DNA of 64,000 bases from Caballeronia sp. SBC1 (lineage in GTDB: Bacteria > Pseudomonadota > Gammaproteobacteria > Burkholderiales > Burkholderiaceae). The DNA is taken from the NCBI RefSeq assembly GCF_011493005.1, contig NZ_CP049158.1, forward strand, positions 1,178,001-1,242,000, written 5' to 3'. Below the pieces are notes generated by a model. It was not told the origin of the DNA. It was given only the letters and a program-made list of their open reading frames with translations, and did not search any database. The position numbers and the translations under genes were made by a program. Within the stretch, counting starts at the first letter, position 1; every line of letters starts with the position of its first letter. This document shows positions 35,601 to 44,095 of this stretch, piece by piece.

Positions 35601-36014
35601 CGTTGTATCCCTCGATCGGGTTTTTGTGTCTGCAGTATTTCGCTACAGCTAATTTTTTATAACCACGCGACTGCTCTGGTCCTTAAGCTTAAAGCACTTA
35701 AGCCAATTTGCCGAGCGCTAAGATTCACACGATTTCGCGTATTATTAATCATTATTGAGATGATTCAACATGTCGAAATAATGCGCTTTAACGTTCAATG
35801 ATCTATGTCAAAGAATTGGCATTATTTCTCGGGCTTTGGTTTTTTCTTTAAGCATTTTGCTAGCGCGCAGATGGTTGGCTAATGGACAAGCGCGCCCCCC
35901 CTGCATTGACTGGCACACATACAAACGAGCATGGCGCAGACGATGAACCGTTCTGCGCCATGCTCTACACGCTGAAGGCAGTCACATGACAGCCAACGGC
36001 CTTCTCCACCCCGT
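35601..36014. other. AT-rich promoter region of the oxidase operon
   Basis: No gene is supported in these 414 bp. It is strikingly AT-rich between 35740 and 35850 and holds the promoter of the leftward oxidase operon, with two FNR/Anr-like half-symmetric sites described separately. Confidence 0.5.
35755..35811. promoter_or_regulatory. Two FNR/Anr-like sites upstream of the oxidase operon
   Basis: TTGAG-ATGA-TTCAA (35755-35768) and ATGAT-CTAT-GTCAA (35798-35811) each match the FNR consensus TTGAT-N4-ATCAA at 8 of 10 positions. They are 43 bp apart, about four helix turns, and 155-210 bp upstream of the first gene. Oxygen-dependent control would suit a high-affinity oxidase; two mismatches each leave real doubt. 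Confidence 0.4.
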
Positions 36015-36365
36015 TCACGACCCTGCATAGATATTGCAGAAGCTGACAGGACCCACGCAGGTTTCAGGACTTTGCGTACCACTCATCCTGGCGCGTGGCG
36101 CACTGGCGTTCGAGCCGGCGGCCACACCGCCATACGCGCTCGCGTTTTTGCTCTGGGTCTCGGCTTGCTTCCCGGCCTGCTTCTCGGCCTGATTTTGAAA
36201 CACAGGGCTGATATCCGGGTACGAAGCATTCGACACGTACTCCGAACCATTTTGTTGCGCTTCCACCAGTTGCTGGCGGACTTCGGAACGGGTCAGTCCT
36301 TGTGCGAAAGCGCTTGATGAAACGAGGACGGCGGCGGACAACGTAAGCAAGGCAAGTGTCTTCAT
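36015..36365 (-). CDS. DUF4148 small secreted protein
   Basis: 116 residues from the ATG at 36365. The signal peptide MKTLALLTLSAAVLVSSSAF ends before AQG, and GLTRSEVRQQLVEAQQNG is the DUF4148 signature common in Burkholderia. The rest is Gln/Lys/Ala-rich and low complexity with two cysteines near the C-terminus (TCVGPVSFCN) that could form a disulfide. Function unknown; periplasmic. Confidence 0.8.
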   Translation of the reverse strand: MKTLALLTLSAAVLVSSSAFAQGLTRSEVRQQLVEAQQNGSEYVSNASYPDISPVFQNQAEKQAGKQAETQSKNASAYGGVAAGSNASAPRARMSGTQSPETCVGPVSFCNIYAGS

Positions 36366-36503
36366 TTTCGACTCCAATGTGTTTAACGGGTTGGTACAAG
36401 GGCTAACCCATTTCTCGCCGGGTTTATTCCTGACGCGTCGAAAATAAATACGGGCATAATTGCACGAGACACCATCCCTTCAGACGAACAGACCTGCACC
36501 AAG

Positions 36504-36534
36504 AAAAAGCCGCCGAAGCATTGACTCCGGCGGC
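36504..36534 (-). terminator. Intrinsic terminator after the beta-propeller gene
   Basis: On the minus strand a 10-bp stem GCCGCCGGAG / CTTCGGCGGC (one G-T pair, 6-nt loop) is followed by five T residues, about 35 bp after the stop at 36568. Confidence 0.8.
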
Positions 36535-36567
36535 CGCATAAATTTGCTCCTGGTGAAGCGAGAACGC

Positions 36568-38052
36568 TTAGAGTGCCTGCACCTGCACTGGCGTTCCGGG
36601 CTTGCCCGACACTTGCGGCGCAATCACCAGATAGCGCCGTTTGTCGGCGGCATGACTGGTGCCCGGCACGACCACCTGACGGATCTGTCCAATTGCGTTG
36701 ACGATCGCCGAGCCCGCCGGGTTAGTCATGAACAACGCGAGCGCTTCCACGTTGCCGCTGCCATCGGCGTTATCGGAAAGACCTAACACGTAGGGCGATT
36801 TAGGCTGCAAGCCGGTCGCCGATGCTTGCAGCACTTGCAGCAAGCCCTGATCGAACAGCGCAACGCTGGTAGGCGCCACGTCCGTCGCTTGACCTGCCCC
36901 CACCGGCACCATGCTGAGATGTGCGCTCTCGCCCGCCAGCCCAAGCGGTTGCGTGTTCTGCGTACCATCGCCTTCAGGCACCGCGTTCGGCACATAGACA
37001 ACCGCTTGCGGCGCCTGCCCGATAGGCACGGTAGCAATGACCTTGTTCGTCAAGGTATCAATAGCCGTCATTCCGTCGGCATTTTCCAGGCCAACATATA
37101 CGCGGCTGCCATCGCCCGACGGCCAGATTCCATGCGGCAGCTTGCCGACGGGGATGGTAGCGACCTGCGAGAAGTCGTCGGTACGAAACACCTTCACCTG
37201 ATTCAGGCCACCGACCGTTACATAAGCAAAAGTGCCATTGACGTTATGCACGATGTTCACGTGGTTCGTGATCGGACCTGTATCGATAATCTTTAGCGTG
37301 GCGAACGGCGGACGAGCGTCGAAGACCTGCGTCTTGCCCGTATCTTTCAGCGTGAACCAGACCTGCTTGCCGTCCGGCGTAGCCGCAATGTTCGGGCAGA
37401 ACGGGCTCGCCTGAGTGACCTTGCCGACCAGCTTGTGATCGGCCACGGAGATCACGTCCACTTCAGGATTGAACGACGAACACACGTACCCGTACTTGCC
37501 GTCGGGCGAAAAGATCTGCATGCCCGGCCCCGCGGGAGTGATGATGCGGGTCTTCTCCTCAAACGTGTTGCCATCCAGCACCGACACATAGTTTTCTCCC
37601 CGCACCGTCACCCAGACCTCATTGCCGTCCGGTGTAAAAAATGCTTCGTGGGGTGCTCGCCCAACATAAGTCACATGCTTGACGGCGTTGGTCTGCGTGT
37701 CGATGAATGAAACCGAATTCGAGCCGATCGAGACCACGGCGATCGTGCGATGATCGGGCGAGAATCCCATGCCGTGCACGAGCACCTGCCCCTTGTACAA
37801 AGGGCTGAAATTGCCCGGCGACGGATCGCCAAGACGAATCACACCCACAAGTTTATTGTCGACAGGGTCCGTGACAGAGACCGTGTTCGAGAACTGTTCG
37901 GCCGCATAGACGCGGTCGTGGTGGCTGATCGCCACGTCAGGTGCGGATGCAGAATCGGGGACTTGCCCCGCGCACGCAAGCTGCGGGATAGCTCCGAACG
38001 CAGCAGCCGCGAATACCGTCATCGCGGCGGAAAACAGAGTGGCTCGTTTCAT
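36568..38052 (-). CDS. Secreted YVTN/YncE-like beta-propeller protein
   Basis: 494 residues with a signal peptide cleaved near LACAG. Repeating blades of the form VYAAEQFSNTVSVTDPVDNK, VGSNSVSFIDTQTNAVKHVT-like and KVFRTDDFSQVATIPVGKLP mark a seven-bladed YVTN propeller over residues ~45-350; the last ~120 residues are a separate domain (VALFDQGLLQVLQASATGLQ, APQVSGKPGTPVQV). Periplasmic proteins of this kind often accompany redox enzymes. It overlaps the DUF305 gene by 4 bp, so the two are co-expressed. Confidence 0.85.
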   Translation of the reverse strand: MKRATLFSAAMTVFAAAAFGAIPQLACAGQVPDSASAPDVAISHHDRVYAAEQFSNTVSVTDPVDNKLVGVIRLGDPSPGNFSPLYKGQVLVHGMGFSPDHRTIAVVSIGSNSVSFIDTQTNAVKHVTYVGRAPHEAFFTPDGNEVWVTVRGENYVSVLDGNTFEEKTRIITPAGPGMQIFSPDGKYGYVCSSFNPEVDVISVADHKLVGKVTQASPFCPNIAATPDGKQVWFTLKDTGKTQVFDARPPFATLKIIDTGPITNHVNIVHNVNGTFAYVTVGGLNQVKVFRTDDFSQVATIPVGKLPHGIWPSGDGSRVYVGLENADGMTAIDTLTNKVIATVPIGQAPQAVVYVPNAVPEGDGTQNTQPLGLAGESAHLSMVPVGAGQATDVAPTSVALFDQGLLQVLQASATGLQPKSPYVLGLSDNADGSGNVEALALFMTNPAGSAIVNAIGQIRQVVVPGTSHAADKRRYLVIAPQVSGKPGTPVQVQAL

Positions 38053-38546
38053 TTCATCTCCTGGTCCATGCGCATTGGCATGGGCATTGTTGTGCTGGAC
38101 TTGGGTTGGACGGATGCTGCGTTTGCCGGTGCCTGGCCTTGATCCGGAGCCGGTGCCGAGGGAGGCAACGGTTGACCGATCGCGAGGCGCATGGCGATGA
38201 TTTCCTGCTGCTGTTCAACGATGATTTCCTGAGCTATCCGACGTAATTGCTCGTTATGTCCATAGCGTAGTTCGGCCTGCGCCATATCGATTGCCCCTTG
38301 ATGATGCGGAATCATCATCGCGGTGAAATCCCGATCGACGTCACCGCTCGGCTTGATGGACATACCGTCCATCATGCGCGTCATCGCCTGGTCGTTTTCA
38401 GCAAGGAACGGCGTTTCCGGGGCTCCGTTCGCCGCGTCTGCAGCATAGGCCGGAGAACCGGCTGAACCTAGCGCAACGGCAGCAACGGAGACCGCAGCGG
38501 CAGCCAAGCAGCGGGCACGCAGAACCGTAATGAAATTGGAAGACAT
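38049..38546 (-). CDS. DUF305 periplasmic protein
   Basis: 165 residues with a signal peptide ending near SPAYA. The DUF305 core is present: MTRMMDGMSIKPSGDVDRDF, MMIPHHQGAIDMAQAELRYG and IAQEIIVEQQQEI. The Met/His pattern (MMIPHHQGAIDMA) could bind copper or another metal, which would fit a site near a copper-containing oxidase, but this is inferred. It is first of a two-gene operon with the beta-propeller gene. Confidence 0.88.
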   Translation of the reverse strand: MSSNFITVLRARCLAAAAVSVAAVALGSAGSPAYAADAANGAPETPFLAENDQAMTRMMDGMSIKPSGDVDRDFTAMMIPHHQGAIDMAQAELRYGHNEQLRRIAQEIIVEQQQEIIAMRLAIGQPLPPSAPAPDQGQAPANAASVQPKSSTTMPMPMRMDQEMK

Positions 38547-38782
38547 GGCGATTCACCTCAAAGAACTGGCGTGACGGATATCAATGCCAGCGCTAACCCC
38601 TTTCCTCAACCCTTTATTCCACGACTTTTTTCTCCGCCGGGAAAAGACGCCATCGGCAAGACGCCACCGGCCAAGTACAGCGAGGGCCCTGCAAGCGACT
38701 CTGCACGAATCTTCGTAATCTTGTATAAGGATTCCGATTAAGAAGAACGATAAAAAATCCCCCACGACAACTGGAGTTGTAG

Positions 38783-39238
38783 ATGACGACCCTTTCCATC
38801 AACGGCGAATCTCACACGGTCGACGCCCCACCTGACATGCCGCTTCTCTGGGTGCTGCGCGATCTGGTCGGCCTCACCGGGACCAAATTCGGTTGCGGTA
38901 TCGCACAATGCGGCGCGTGTACCGTGCACCTCGATGGTCAGGCCGTGCGCTCCTGTGTGCTGCCGATCGCGGCGGTTGGAGAGCGCAAAGTGACGACCAT
39001 CGAAGCCGTCAGCACCACGCCCGCAGGCAAGAAAGTGCAGGACGCATGGGTCGCGCTCGATGTTGTGCAGTGCGGGTACTGTCAGTCGGGTCAGGTGATG
39101 TCAGCGGCTTCACTGATCGCCTCGAACCCGAACCCCTCGGACGCCGATATCGACGCTGCCATGGCGGGCAACATCTGCCGCTGCGGTACATACAACCGTA
39201 TCCGTGCCGCGGTCAAGCACGCCGCCAAGGGGGCGTGA
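38783..39238 (+). CDS. iorA: Molybdenum hydroxylase, [2Fe-2S] subunit (IorA-like)
   Basis: 151 residues, a ferredoxin subunit with two clusters: the plant-type site [20 protein letters not shown] followed by C, and the C-terminal site [10 protein letters not shown] with CRCGTY. It passes electrons from the molybdopterin centre to an acceptor. The ATG follows GGAG. It is one base from the large-subunit gene and has no FAD subunit, as in isoquinoline-1-oxidoreductase and NicAB-type enzymes. Confidence 0.9.
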   Translation: MTTLSINGESHTVDAPPDMPLLWVLRDLVGLTGTKFGCGIAQCGACTVHLDGQAVRSCVLPIAAVGERKVTTIEAVSTTPAGKKVQDAWVALDVVQCGYCQSGQVMSAASLIASNPNPSDADIDAAMAGNICRCGTYNRIRAAVKHAAKGA

Positions 39239-39239
39239 C

Positions 39240-41474
39240 ATGTCGCAAGGATTACTCGATGCGCAGAACCGCCGCGCACCCGACGGCCTGAATCGGCGCA
39301 CATTTTTAAAGTTGGGGATATCGGTCGGCGCAGCGGTGGGCGGCGGCTTGATGCTGGGTTTCAGCCTGCCCGCGGCGAGCCAGGGCGAAGCGCCTACGGC
39401 CAAGTCGGTGATCGGCGGCGACGGCAACGAAGCGCCGCAAAGCGGTGTATTCGAGCCCAATGCGTTTGTGCAGATCGACACAACGGGCAAGGTGACGCTG
39501 GTGATACCCAAGGTCGAGATGGGCCAGGGAATCTATACGTCCATCCCCATGCTGATCGCGGAAGAACTGGAAGTGCCGCTGGATAGCGTGGTGATCGATC
39601 ACGCACCGCCTAACGAAAAGCTCTTCATGGACCCGCTGCTCGGCGGCCAGTTGACCGGCGGCTCGACTTCGATCCGCTATGCATGGGAGCCCATGCGAAA
39701 AGCCGGTGCAACCGCACGCGTGATGCTCATTTCCGCGGCAGCGCAACAATGGCAGGTCGACCCGGCGTCGTGCCATGCAGAGAAAGGCGAAGTCGTGCAT
39801 GCGGCGAGCAACCGCCGCATCGGTTACGGACAGCTCGTCGATGCTGCCGCAAAACTGCCCGCGCCGCAGAACGTGCCGCTTAAAGACCCGAAGGATTTCA
39901 AGCTGATTGGCACCGCTGCCAAGCGTCTCGACTCACCAGAAAAAGTGGACGGCACGGCCATGTTCGGACTCGATGTCCGCGTGCCAGGCATGGTCTACGC
40001 TGCCATCGTGAATAGCCCGGTGTTCGGCGGTACGCTTGCCTCCGTCGACGACACGAACGCGAAGAAGATCCCCGGCGTTCGCCAGGTGATCCGGCTCGAC
40101 AACGGCGTGGCCGTGATCGGCGACCATACGTGGGCCGCCAAGCGCGGCGCGGCAGCGCTCGATATCAAATGGAATGAAGGCCGCGGCGCGGACTTCTCCA
40201 CGGCCAAGGTGGTTCAGCAACTCGCCGATGCATCGAAGCGCGACGGAGCGGTCGCGCGCAAGGATGGCGACGTCAAGAAGGGCTTCAACGACGCCAAGAC
40301 GCGTGTTGATTCGGTCTACCAACAACCCTTCCTCGCGCACGCCACCATGGAGCCGGTGAACTGCACGGTGTCTGTGCGCGCTGACGGGTGCGATATCTGG
40401 GTGGGCACGCAAGTCCCCACGCGCGCCGTGGATACGGCCGTGAAGATCACCGGCCTTTCCGCCGACAAAATCACCGTGCACAACCATTTGCTCGGCGGCG
40501 GCTTCGGGCGGCGGCTGGAAACCGATTTCATCGCTCAGGCGCTGAAAGTCGGCAAGCAAGTGGGCACCCCCGTGAAGGTCACATGGACGCGCGAGGAGGA
40601 CATCCAGCACGACATGTATCGCCCGTATTACTACGATGTCATCTCCGCCGGCCTCGATGCCAACGGCCGCCCGGTCGCGTGGCAGCATCGCATTGTGGGC
40701 TCTTCCATCATGGCGCGTTTCGCTCCGCCCGCGTTCAAGAATGGACTGGATCCGGATGCGGTGGAAGTTGCCGCCGACCTGCCCTACGACCTCCCGAACC
40801 AGTTCATCGATTACGTGCGTCAGGAGCCCATGGACGTGCCCACCGCGTTCTGGCGTGGCGTAGGTCCGACTCGCGGCACCTTCGTGGTCGAAAGTTTCAT
40901 GGACGAACTGGCCGCGCAAGCAAAGGTCGACCCGGTGAAGTATCGCCGTGATCTGCTAGGCAAGACACCGCGCGCGCAGAACGTGCTCGACGTTGCCGCC
41001 CGTGAAGCCGGCTGGGGCAACACGCCACCCAAGGGCCAGGGACGCGGGGTATCGGTGATGCACGCGTTCGGCAGCTTCTTCGGCATGGTGGTGGATGTGA
41101 CCGTGAACGGCGACGGCGAAGTGGCCGTGAACCGCGTGGTCTGCGCGGTGGATTGCGGCATGGTGGTCAATCCGAACACCATCGAGGCGCAAATCCAGGG
41201 CGGCATTATCTTCGGCATCACGGCAGCGCTTTATAGCGAGATCACGATCAAGGATGGCCGCGTCGAACAATCCAACTTCACGGATTACCGGATGCTTCGG
41301 ATTGATCAGACGCCCCCTATCCAGGTGCATATCGTGAAGAGTAGCGAGGCACCCGGAGGCATTGGCGAACCGGGTACTGCGGCCCTTGCGCCCGCGCTGA
41401 CCAACGCGATCTTTGCCGCTACCGGCAAGCGCTTGCGGCAGTTGCCCGTCGGCCGTCAACTGCAAAGCACATGA
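39240..41474 (+). CDS. iorB: Molybdenum hydroxylase, molybdopterin-binding subunit (IorB-like)
   Basis: 744 residues from the ATG at 39240. The twin-arginine signal LNRRTFLKLGISVGAAVG sends the folded enzyme to the periplasm. Cofactor segments include GQGIYTSIPMLIAEELEVPL, GGGFGRRLETDFIAQAL and the C-terminal GEPGTAALAPALTNAI with the catalytic Glu position. Such enzymes hydroxylate N-heterocycles or oxidise aldehydes. Electrons should leave through the small subunit and the cytochrome encoded next. The substrate is unknown. Confidence 0.9.
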   Translation: MSQGLLDAQNRRAPDGLNRRTFLKLGISVGAAVGGGLMLGFSLPAASQGEAPTAKSVIGGDGNEAPQSGVFEPNAFVQIDTTGKVTLVIPKVEMGQGIYTSIPMLIAEELEVPLDSVVIDHAPPNEKLFMDPLLGGQLTGGSTSIRYAWEPMRKAGATARVMLISAAAQQWQVDPASCHAEKGEVVHAASNRRIGYGQLVDAAAKLPAPQNVPLKDPKDFKLIGTAAKRLDSPEKVDGTAMFGLDVRVPGMVYAAIVNSPVFGGTLASVDDTNAKKIPGVRQVIRLDNGVAVIGDHTWAAKRGAAALDIKWNEGRGADFSTAKVVQQLADASKRDGAVARKDGDVKKGFNDAKTRVDSVYQQPFLAHATMEPVNCTVSVRADGCDIWVGTQVPTRAVDTAVKITGLSADKITVHNHLLGGGFGRRLETDFIAQALKVGKQVGTPVKVTWTREEDIQHDMYRPYYYDVISAGLDANGRPVAWQHRIVGSSIMARFAPPAFKNGLDPDAVEVAADLPYDLPNQFIDYVRQEPMDVPTAFWRGVGPTRGTFVVESFMDELAAQAKVDPVKYRRDLLGKTPRAQNVLDVAAREAGWGNTPPKGQGRGVSVMHAFGSFFGMVVDVTVNGDGEVAVNRVVCAVDCGMVVNPNTIEAQIQGGIIFGITAALYSEITIKDGRVEQSNFTDYRMLRIDQTPPIQVHIVKSSEAPGGIGEPGTAALAPALTNAIFAATGKRLRQLPVGRQLQST

Positions 41475-41485
41475 GGGAACACACA

Positions 41486-42766
41486 ATGATCAAACATCTT
41501 GTTGCCTCGCTTGCGCTCACGTTCATCACGTTCAGCCCGCCTTTGCTGGCTCATGCTGCTGCGACCGATGATCCGCTTGTTGCCCGTGGCGGCTATCTCG
41601 CGAAGGTGGGCGATTGCGTAGCCTGTCACTCCGCGCCCAAAGGCAAGCCGTTTGCTGGCGGCCTGCCGATGACCACGCCCATGGGCAAGATCTACACGAC
41701 CAACATCACGCCCGACCCGGATACGGGCATTGGCAAATGGAGCGAGGAGGACTTCGAAAAGGCGTTGCGCCAGGGCGTGGCGAAGGACGGCCACAACCTC
41801 TATCCGGCCATGCCTTATACGTCCTATGCAAAGATTCGCGACGACGACGTGACGGCGCTCTACGCGTACTTCATGAAGGGCGTTGCGCCGGTGAACCAGG
41901 CGAACCGGCCATCGGATATCCCGTTCCCGCTGAACATGCGCTGGCCGCTCAAGTTCTGGAACATGGTGTTCCTCGACAAAGCCGTGTACCGCGACAAGGA
42001 CGGCCAGGACGTTGCGTGGAATCGCGGTGCTTACCTGATCCAGGGCCTGGGCCATTGCAGCGCTTGCCACACGCCTCGCGGCATTGCGTTCCAGGAAAAG
42101 GCACTCGATGAAACCGGCAGCGCGTGGCTCACGGGCGGTGTGCTCGACGGCTGGTTTGCGTCCAACCTGACAGGTGAGCAGAACGTCGGACTTGGTCGCT
42201 GGTCGGATGCGGACTTGACCACCTTCCTGAAGACTGGGGCGAATGCGCATGCGTCGGCGTTCGGGTCCATGACGGATGTGATCAACCACAGCACGCAGGG
42301 CATGAACGATCAGGATCTCGCGGCCATGTCGGCGTATCTGAAGTCGTTGCCGGCGGCGGGCGGCACGAACGCGCCGGCCTATGCCTACGATCCGAAGGCC
42401 ACCGCGGCACTACTTCAACATCCGGCTAATGACGCAGGCGCGAAGGTGTATACCGCGTACTGCATGCATTGCCACGGTGTGGATGGCCGCGCGTTCGCAC
42501 CGCTGCTTGCGCCGCTGGCGGGCAATCCGAACGTGATGGAGACGGACGCCTCGTCGTTGATCAACGTCACGCTCAACGGCACGCGCGACCTGGTGATACA
42601 AGGCATTCCCGCGGCGTATCCAATGCCGAAATATGCGCCGGTGCTAAGCGATCAGCAGATCGCCGACGTGCTCACGTTCATTCGCACTGGATGGAACAAC
42701 GGTGCACCCGCCGTTGCAGCAGCCGATGTCGCGAAGCTGCGCAAGAGCACGCAAGCATCGCAGTAA
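41486..42766 (+). CDS. Triheme cytochrome c of the molybdenum hydroxylase
   Basis: 426 residues from the ATG at 41486, chosen for its GAGGGA ribosome site (an ATG at 41471 overlaps the previous stop). A signal peptide ends near HAAATD. Three heme motifs - CVACH, CSACH and CMHCH - lie in a plan like the cytochrome at 33634-34869 (GGLPMTTPMGKIYTTNITPD). It probably carries electrons from the hydroxylase to the quinone pool or the nearby ba3-type oxidase. Confidence 0.9.
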   Translation: MIKHLVASLALTFITFSPPLLAHAAATDDPLVARGGYLAKVGDCVACHSAPKGKPFAGGLPMTTPMGKIYTTNITPDPDTGIGKWSEEDFEKALRQGVAKDGHNLYPAMPYTSYAKIRDDDVTALYAYFMKGVAPVNQANRPSDIPFPLNMRWPLKFWNMVFLDKAVYRDKDGQDVAWNRGAYLIQGLGHCSACHTPRGIAFQEKALDETGSAWLTGGVLDGWFASNLTGEQNVGLGRWSDADLTTFLKTGANAHASAFGSMTDVINHSTQGMNDQDLAAMSAYLKSLPAAGGTNAPAYAYDPKATAALLQHPANDAGAKVYTAYCMHCHGVDGRAFAPLLAPLAGNPNVMETDASSLINVTLNGTRDLVIQGIPAAYPMPKYAPVLSDQQIADVLTFIRTGWNNGAPAVAAADVAKLRKSTQASQ

Positions 42767-42785
42767 GTCTGTATTGGTCTTGGCG

Positions 42786-42821
42786 AAAGCGGTGGCGGAT
42801 TTTCAAGTCCGCTGCCGCTTT
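42786..42821 (+). terminator. Hairpin after the cytochrome gene (probable terminator)
   Basis: The arms AAAGCGGTGGCGGA (42786-42799) and TCCGCTGCCGCTTT (42808-42821) pair at 12 of 14 positions around an 8-nt loop, 20 bp after the stop codon. The T-run is short (TTT, part of the stem), so it may need Rho or work in both directions with the convergent DUF1643 gene. Confidence 0.55.
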
Positions 42822-42829
42822 ACGCAAGC

Positions 42830-43327
42830 TCATGCAGGCTCCGGAACGGGCAATGACCACTCGATCAATGGCTGGTCGCCGCGCACATATAGCGGATGAC
42901 GCGGTGCGCCATTTTTCGTCGTGCCAAGGCAGGTGAGTTGCGCGCCTGCATGGCGCAGCAGGTTCATGACCGCTGCCACGCGGTCGTCTCTCGCGTTCAC
43001 ACCCCAGCCACACACGACGCGTCCGTGCGTCACCGCCATCTCGTACAGGTAATCGTCGTTGTCCGGACCAACCGGGTCATGATGCAGCCACAGCGCCGCG
43101 GGGTCGGTCGAACGCAACGCGTACAGGTTCACGACGGTGATTGCGTTGAATCTCCATGAAGACGCAAAGCAACGACAGCGCCTGATAGTCGGGTCGTCAA
43201 GCGTGGCGTCAGCCGTGCTCGGATTCAGCATGAGAAACATTACCTTTCCGCGTTTGCCTGGTGGCGTGTCGCCCGCGCGCGTCAGCACGTAGCGATACGT
43301 GCCGCAAGGACTGATGATCGCGCTCAT
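42830..43327 (-). CDS. DUF1643 family protein
   Basis: 165 residues. The family signature is clear: YRYVLTRAGDTPPGKRGKVM, FLMLNPSTADATLDDPTIRR and VNLYALRSTDPAALW. It is cytoplasmic and has been noted near toxin or mobile regions in other bacteria, but its activity is unknown. It converges with the cytochrome gene and diverges from the small gene at 43360; the gap there is only 32 bp. Confidence 0.85.
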   Translation of the reverse strand: MSAIISPCGTYRYVLTRAGDTPPGKRGKVMFLMLNPSTADATLDDPTIRRCRCFASSWRFNAITVVNLYALRSTDPAALWLHHDPVGPDNDDYLYEMAVTHGRVVCGWGVNARDDRVAAVMNLLRHAGAQLTCLGTTKNGAPRHPLYVRGDQPLIEWSLPVPEPA

Positions 43328-43359
43328 AATGAGATTCCTCGATAAGCAGGGAGACGGCC

Positions 43360-43632
43360 ATGCATCAAGACGTTGAAGTGGGCGACTACCTTCTGACTAT
43401 AAACGTCGTGCCGAAATCCGACCCTGCTGACGCAGAAAAGATTAATGGTTTTAGCGTCCGCGTGATGGTGACTCGCCACGATGAAACACCGGTTCGAGGT
43501 TCAACACACGCGGAAGATTCCGGCGAATTGACCGGCGCTCACGGGCCCTACGTCACGGTGGCGGACGCCGTTGCGCACGGTGAGGCATGGGGCAGACACT
43601 TCGTCGCGCGCGTATTGGGCGGGGCGGTCTAG
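43360..43632 (+). CDS. Hypothetical protein (90 aa)
   Basis: 90 residues with AGGGAGA before the ATG. Predicted strands GDYLLTINVVPKS, GFSVRVMVTRH and a helix DAVAHGEAWGRHFVARV; acidic, cytoplasmic. No named domain recognised. It is followed 42 bp later by the 83-aa gene on the same strand, so the two may be co-transcribed. Confidence 0.55.
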   Translation: MHQDVEVGDYLLTINVVPKSDPADAEKINGFSVRVMVTRHDETPVRGSTHAEDSGELTGAHGPYVTVADAVAHGEAWGRHFVARVLGGAV

Positions 43633-43674
43633 TTCCCATTTGTTTGGTGCGGGCTCCTGATGGTGGAGGTTTCA

Positions 43675-43926
43675 ATGTGGGAAAGAATAGACTACAAAGG
43701 CTTCGAGATCTGGGTGCTGCCGATCCTCGCATACGGACCTCCCACGCCAGATACGCCCTACCACTACAACGGCTACGTATGTCGGCCAGGTGCTGACCTG
43801 CGTCACGCCGGTCAACGCACGCAGTTTTATGAGCTCGGCAATGTGTTCGAGACTGAAGCAAAGGCACTGGATGCGGCCTATCACGCGGGGCGCGACCTCG
43901 TCGACAAGCTGACTGACAACCGCTGA
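43675..43926 (+). CDS. Hypothetical protein (YKGFEI type, 83 aa)
   Basis: 83 residues from the ATG at 43675, preceded by GGAGG. It reads MWERIDYKGFEIWVLPI, a Pro/Tyr-rich loop (PPTPDTPYHYNGYVC), a strand FYELGNVFE and a helix ALDAAYHAGRDLVDKL. The order and the YKGxEI start match the 100-aa protein at 4065-4367, suggesting a small paralogous family. Function unknown. Confidence 0.6.
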   Translation: MWERIDYKGFEIWVLPILAYGPPTPDTPYHYNGYVCRPGADLRHAGQRTQFYELGNVFETEAKALDAAYHAGRDLVDKLTDNR

Positions 43927-44064
43927 GTAGTACAGTCGAAACGCGTGAGCGGCTGGTGCTGGCTTCAACTCTCCGCTACGCAAGGCGAAGACTGAGACGC
44001 CAGCCGGCATACAAGCTTACGTGTGCTGCATTGCACAGAATTGCTCTGTGCCCGGCAAGTCTTG

Positions 44065-44092
44065 AGCGGCGGATTCCACGTCCGCCGCTTTT
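44065..44092 (+). terminator. Intrinsic terminator between convergent genes
   Basis: A 9-bp perfect stem AGCGGCGGA / TCCGCCGCT with a 7-nt loop is followed by TTT. It lies about 140 bp after the 83-aa gene and 4 bp before the end of msrA, so it may serve both. Confidence 0.65.
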
Positions 44093-44095
44093 CTA

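Noticed and set aside
42830..43926. Small-gene group as a mobile element or defence island
   Set aside because: DUF1643 and two small genes lie between normal genes with no integrase, transposase, att site or composition shift that I can see.
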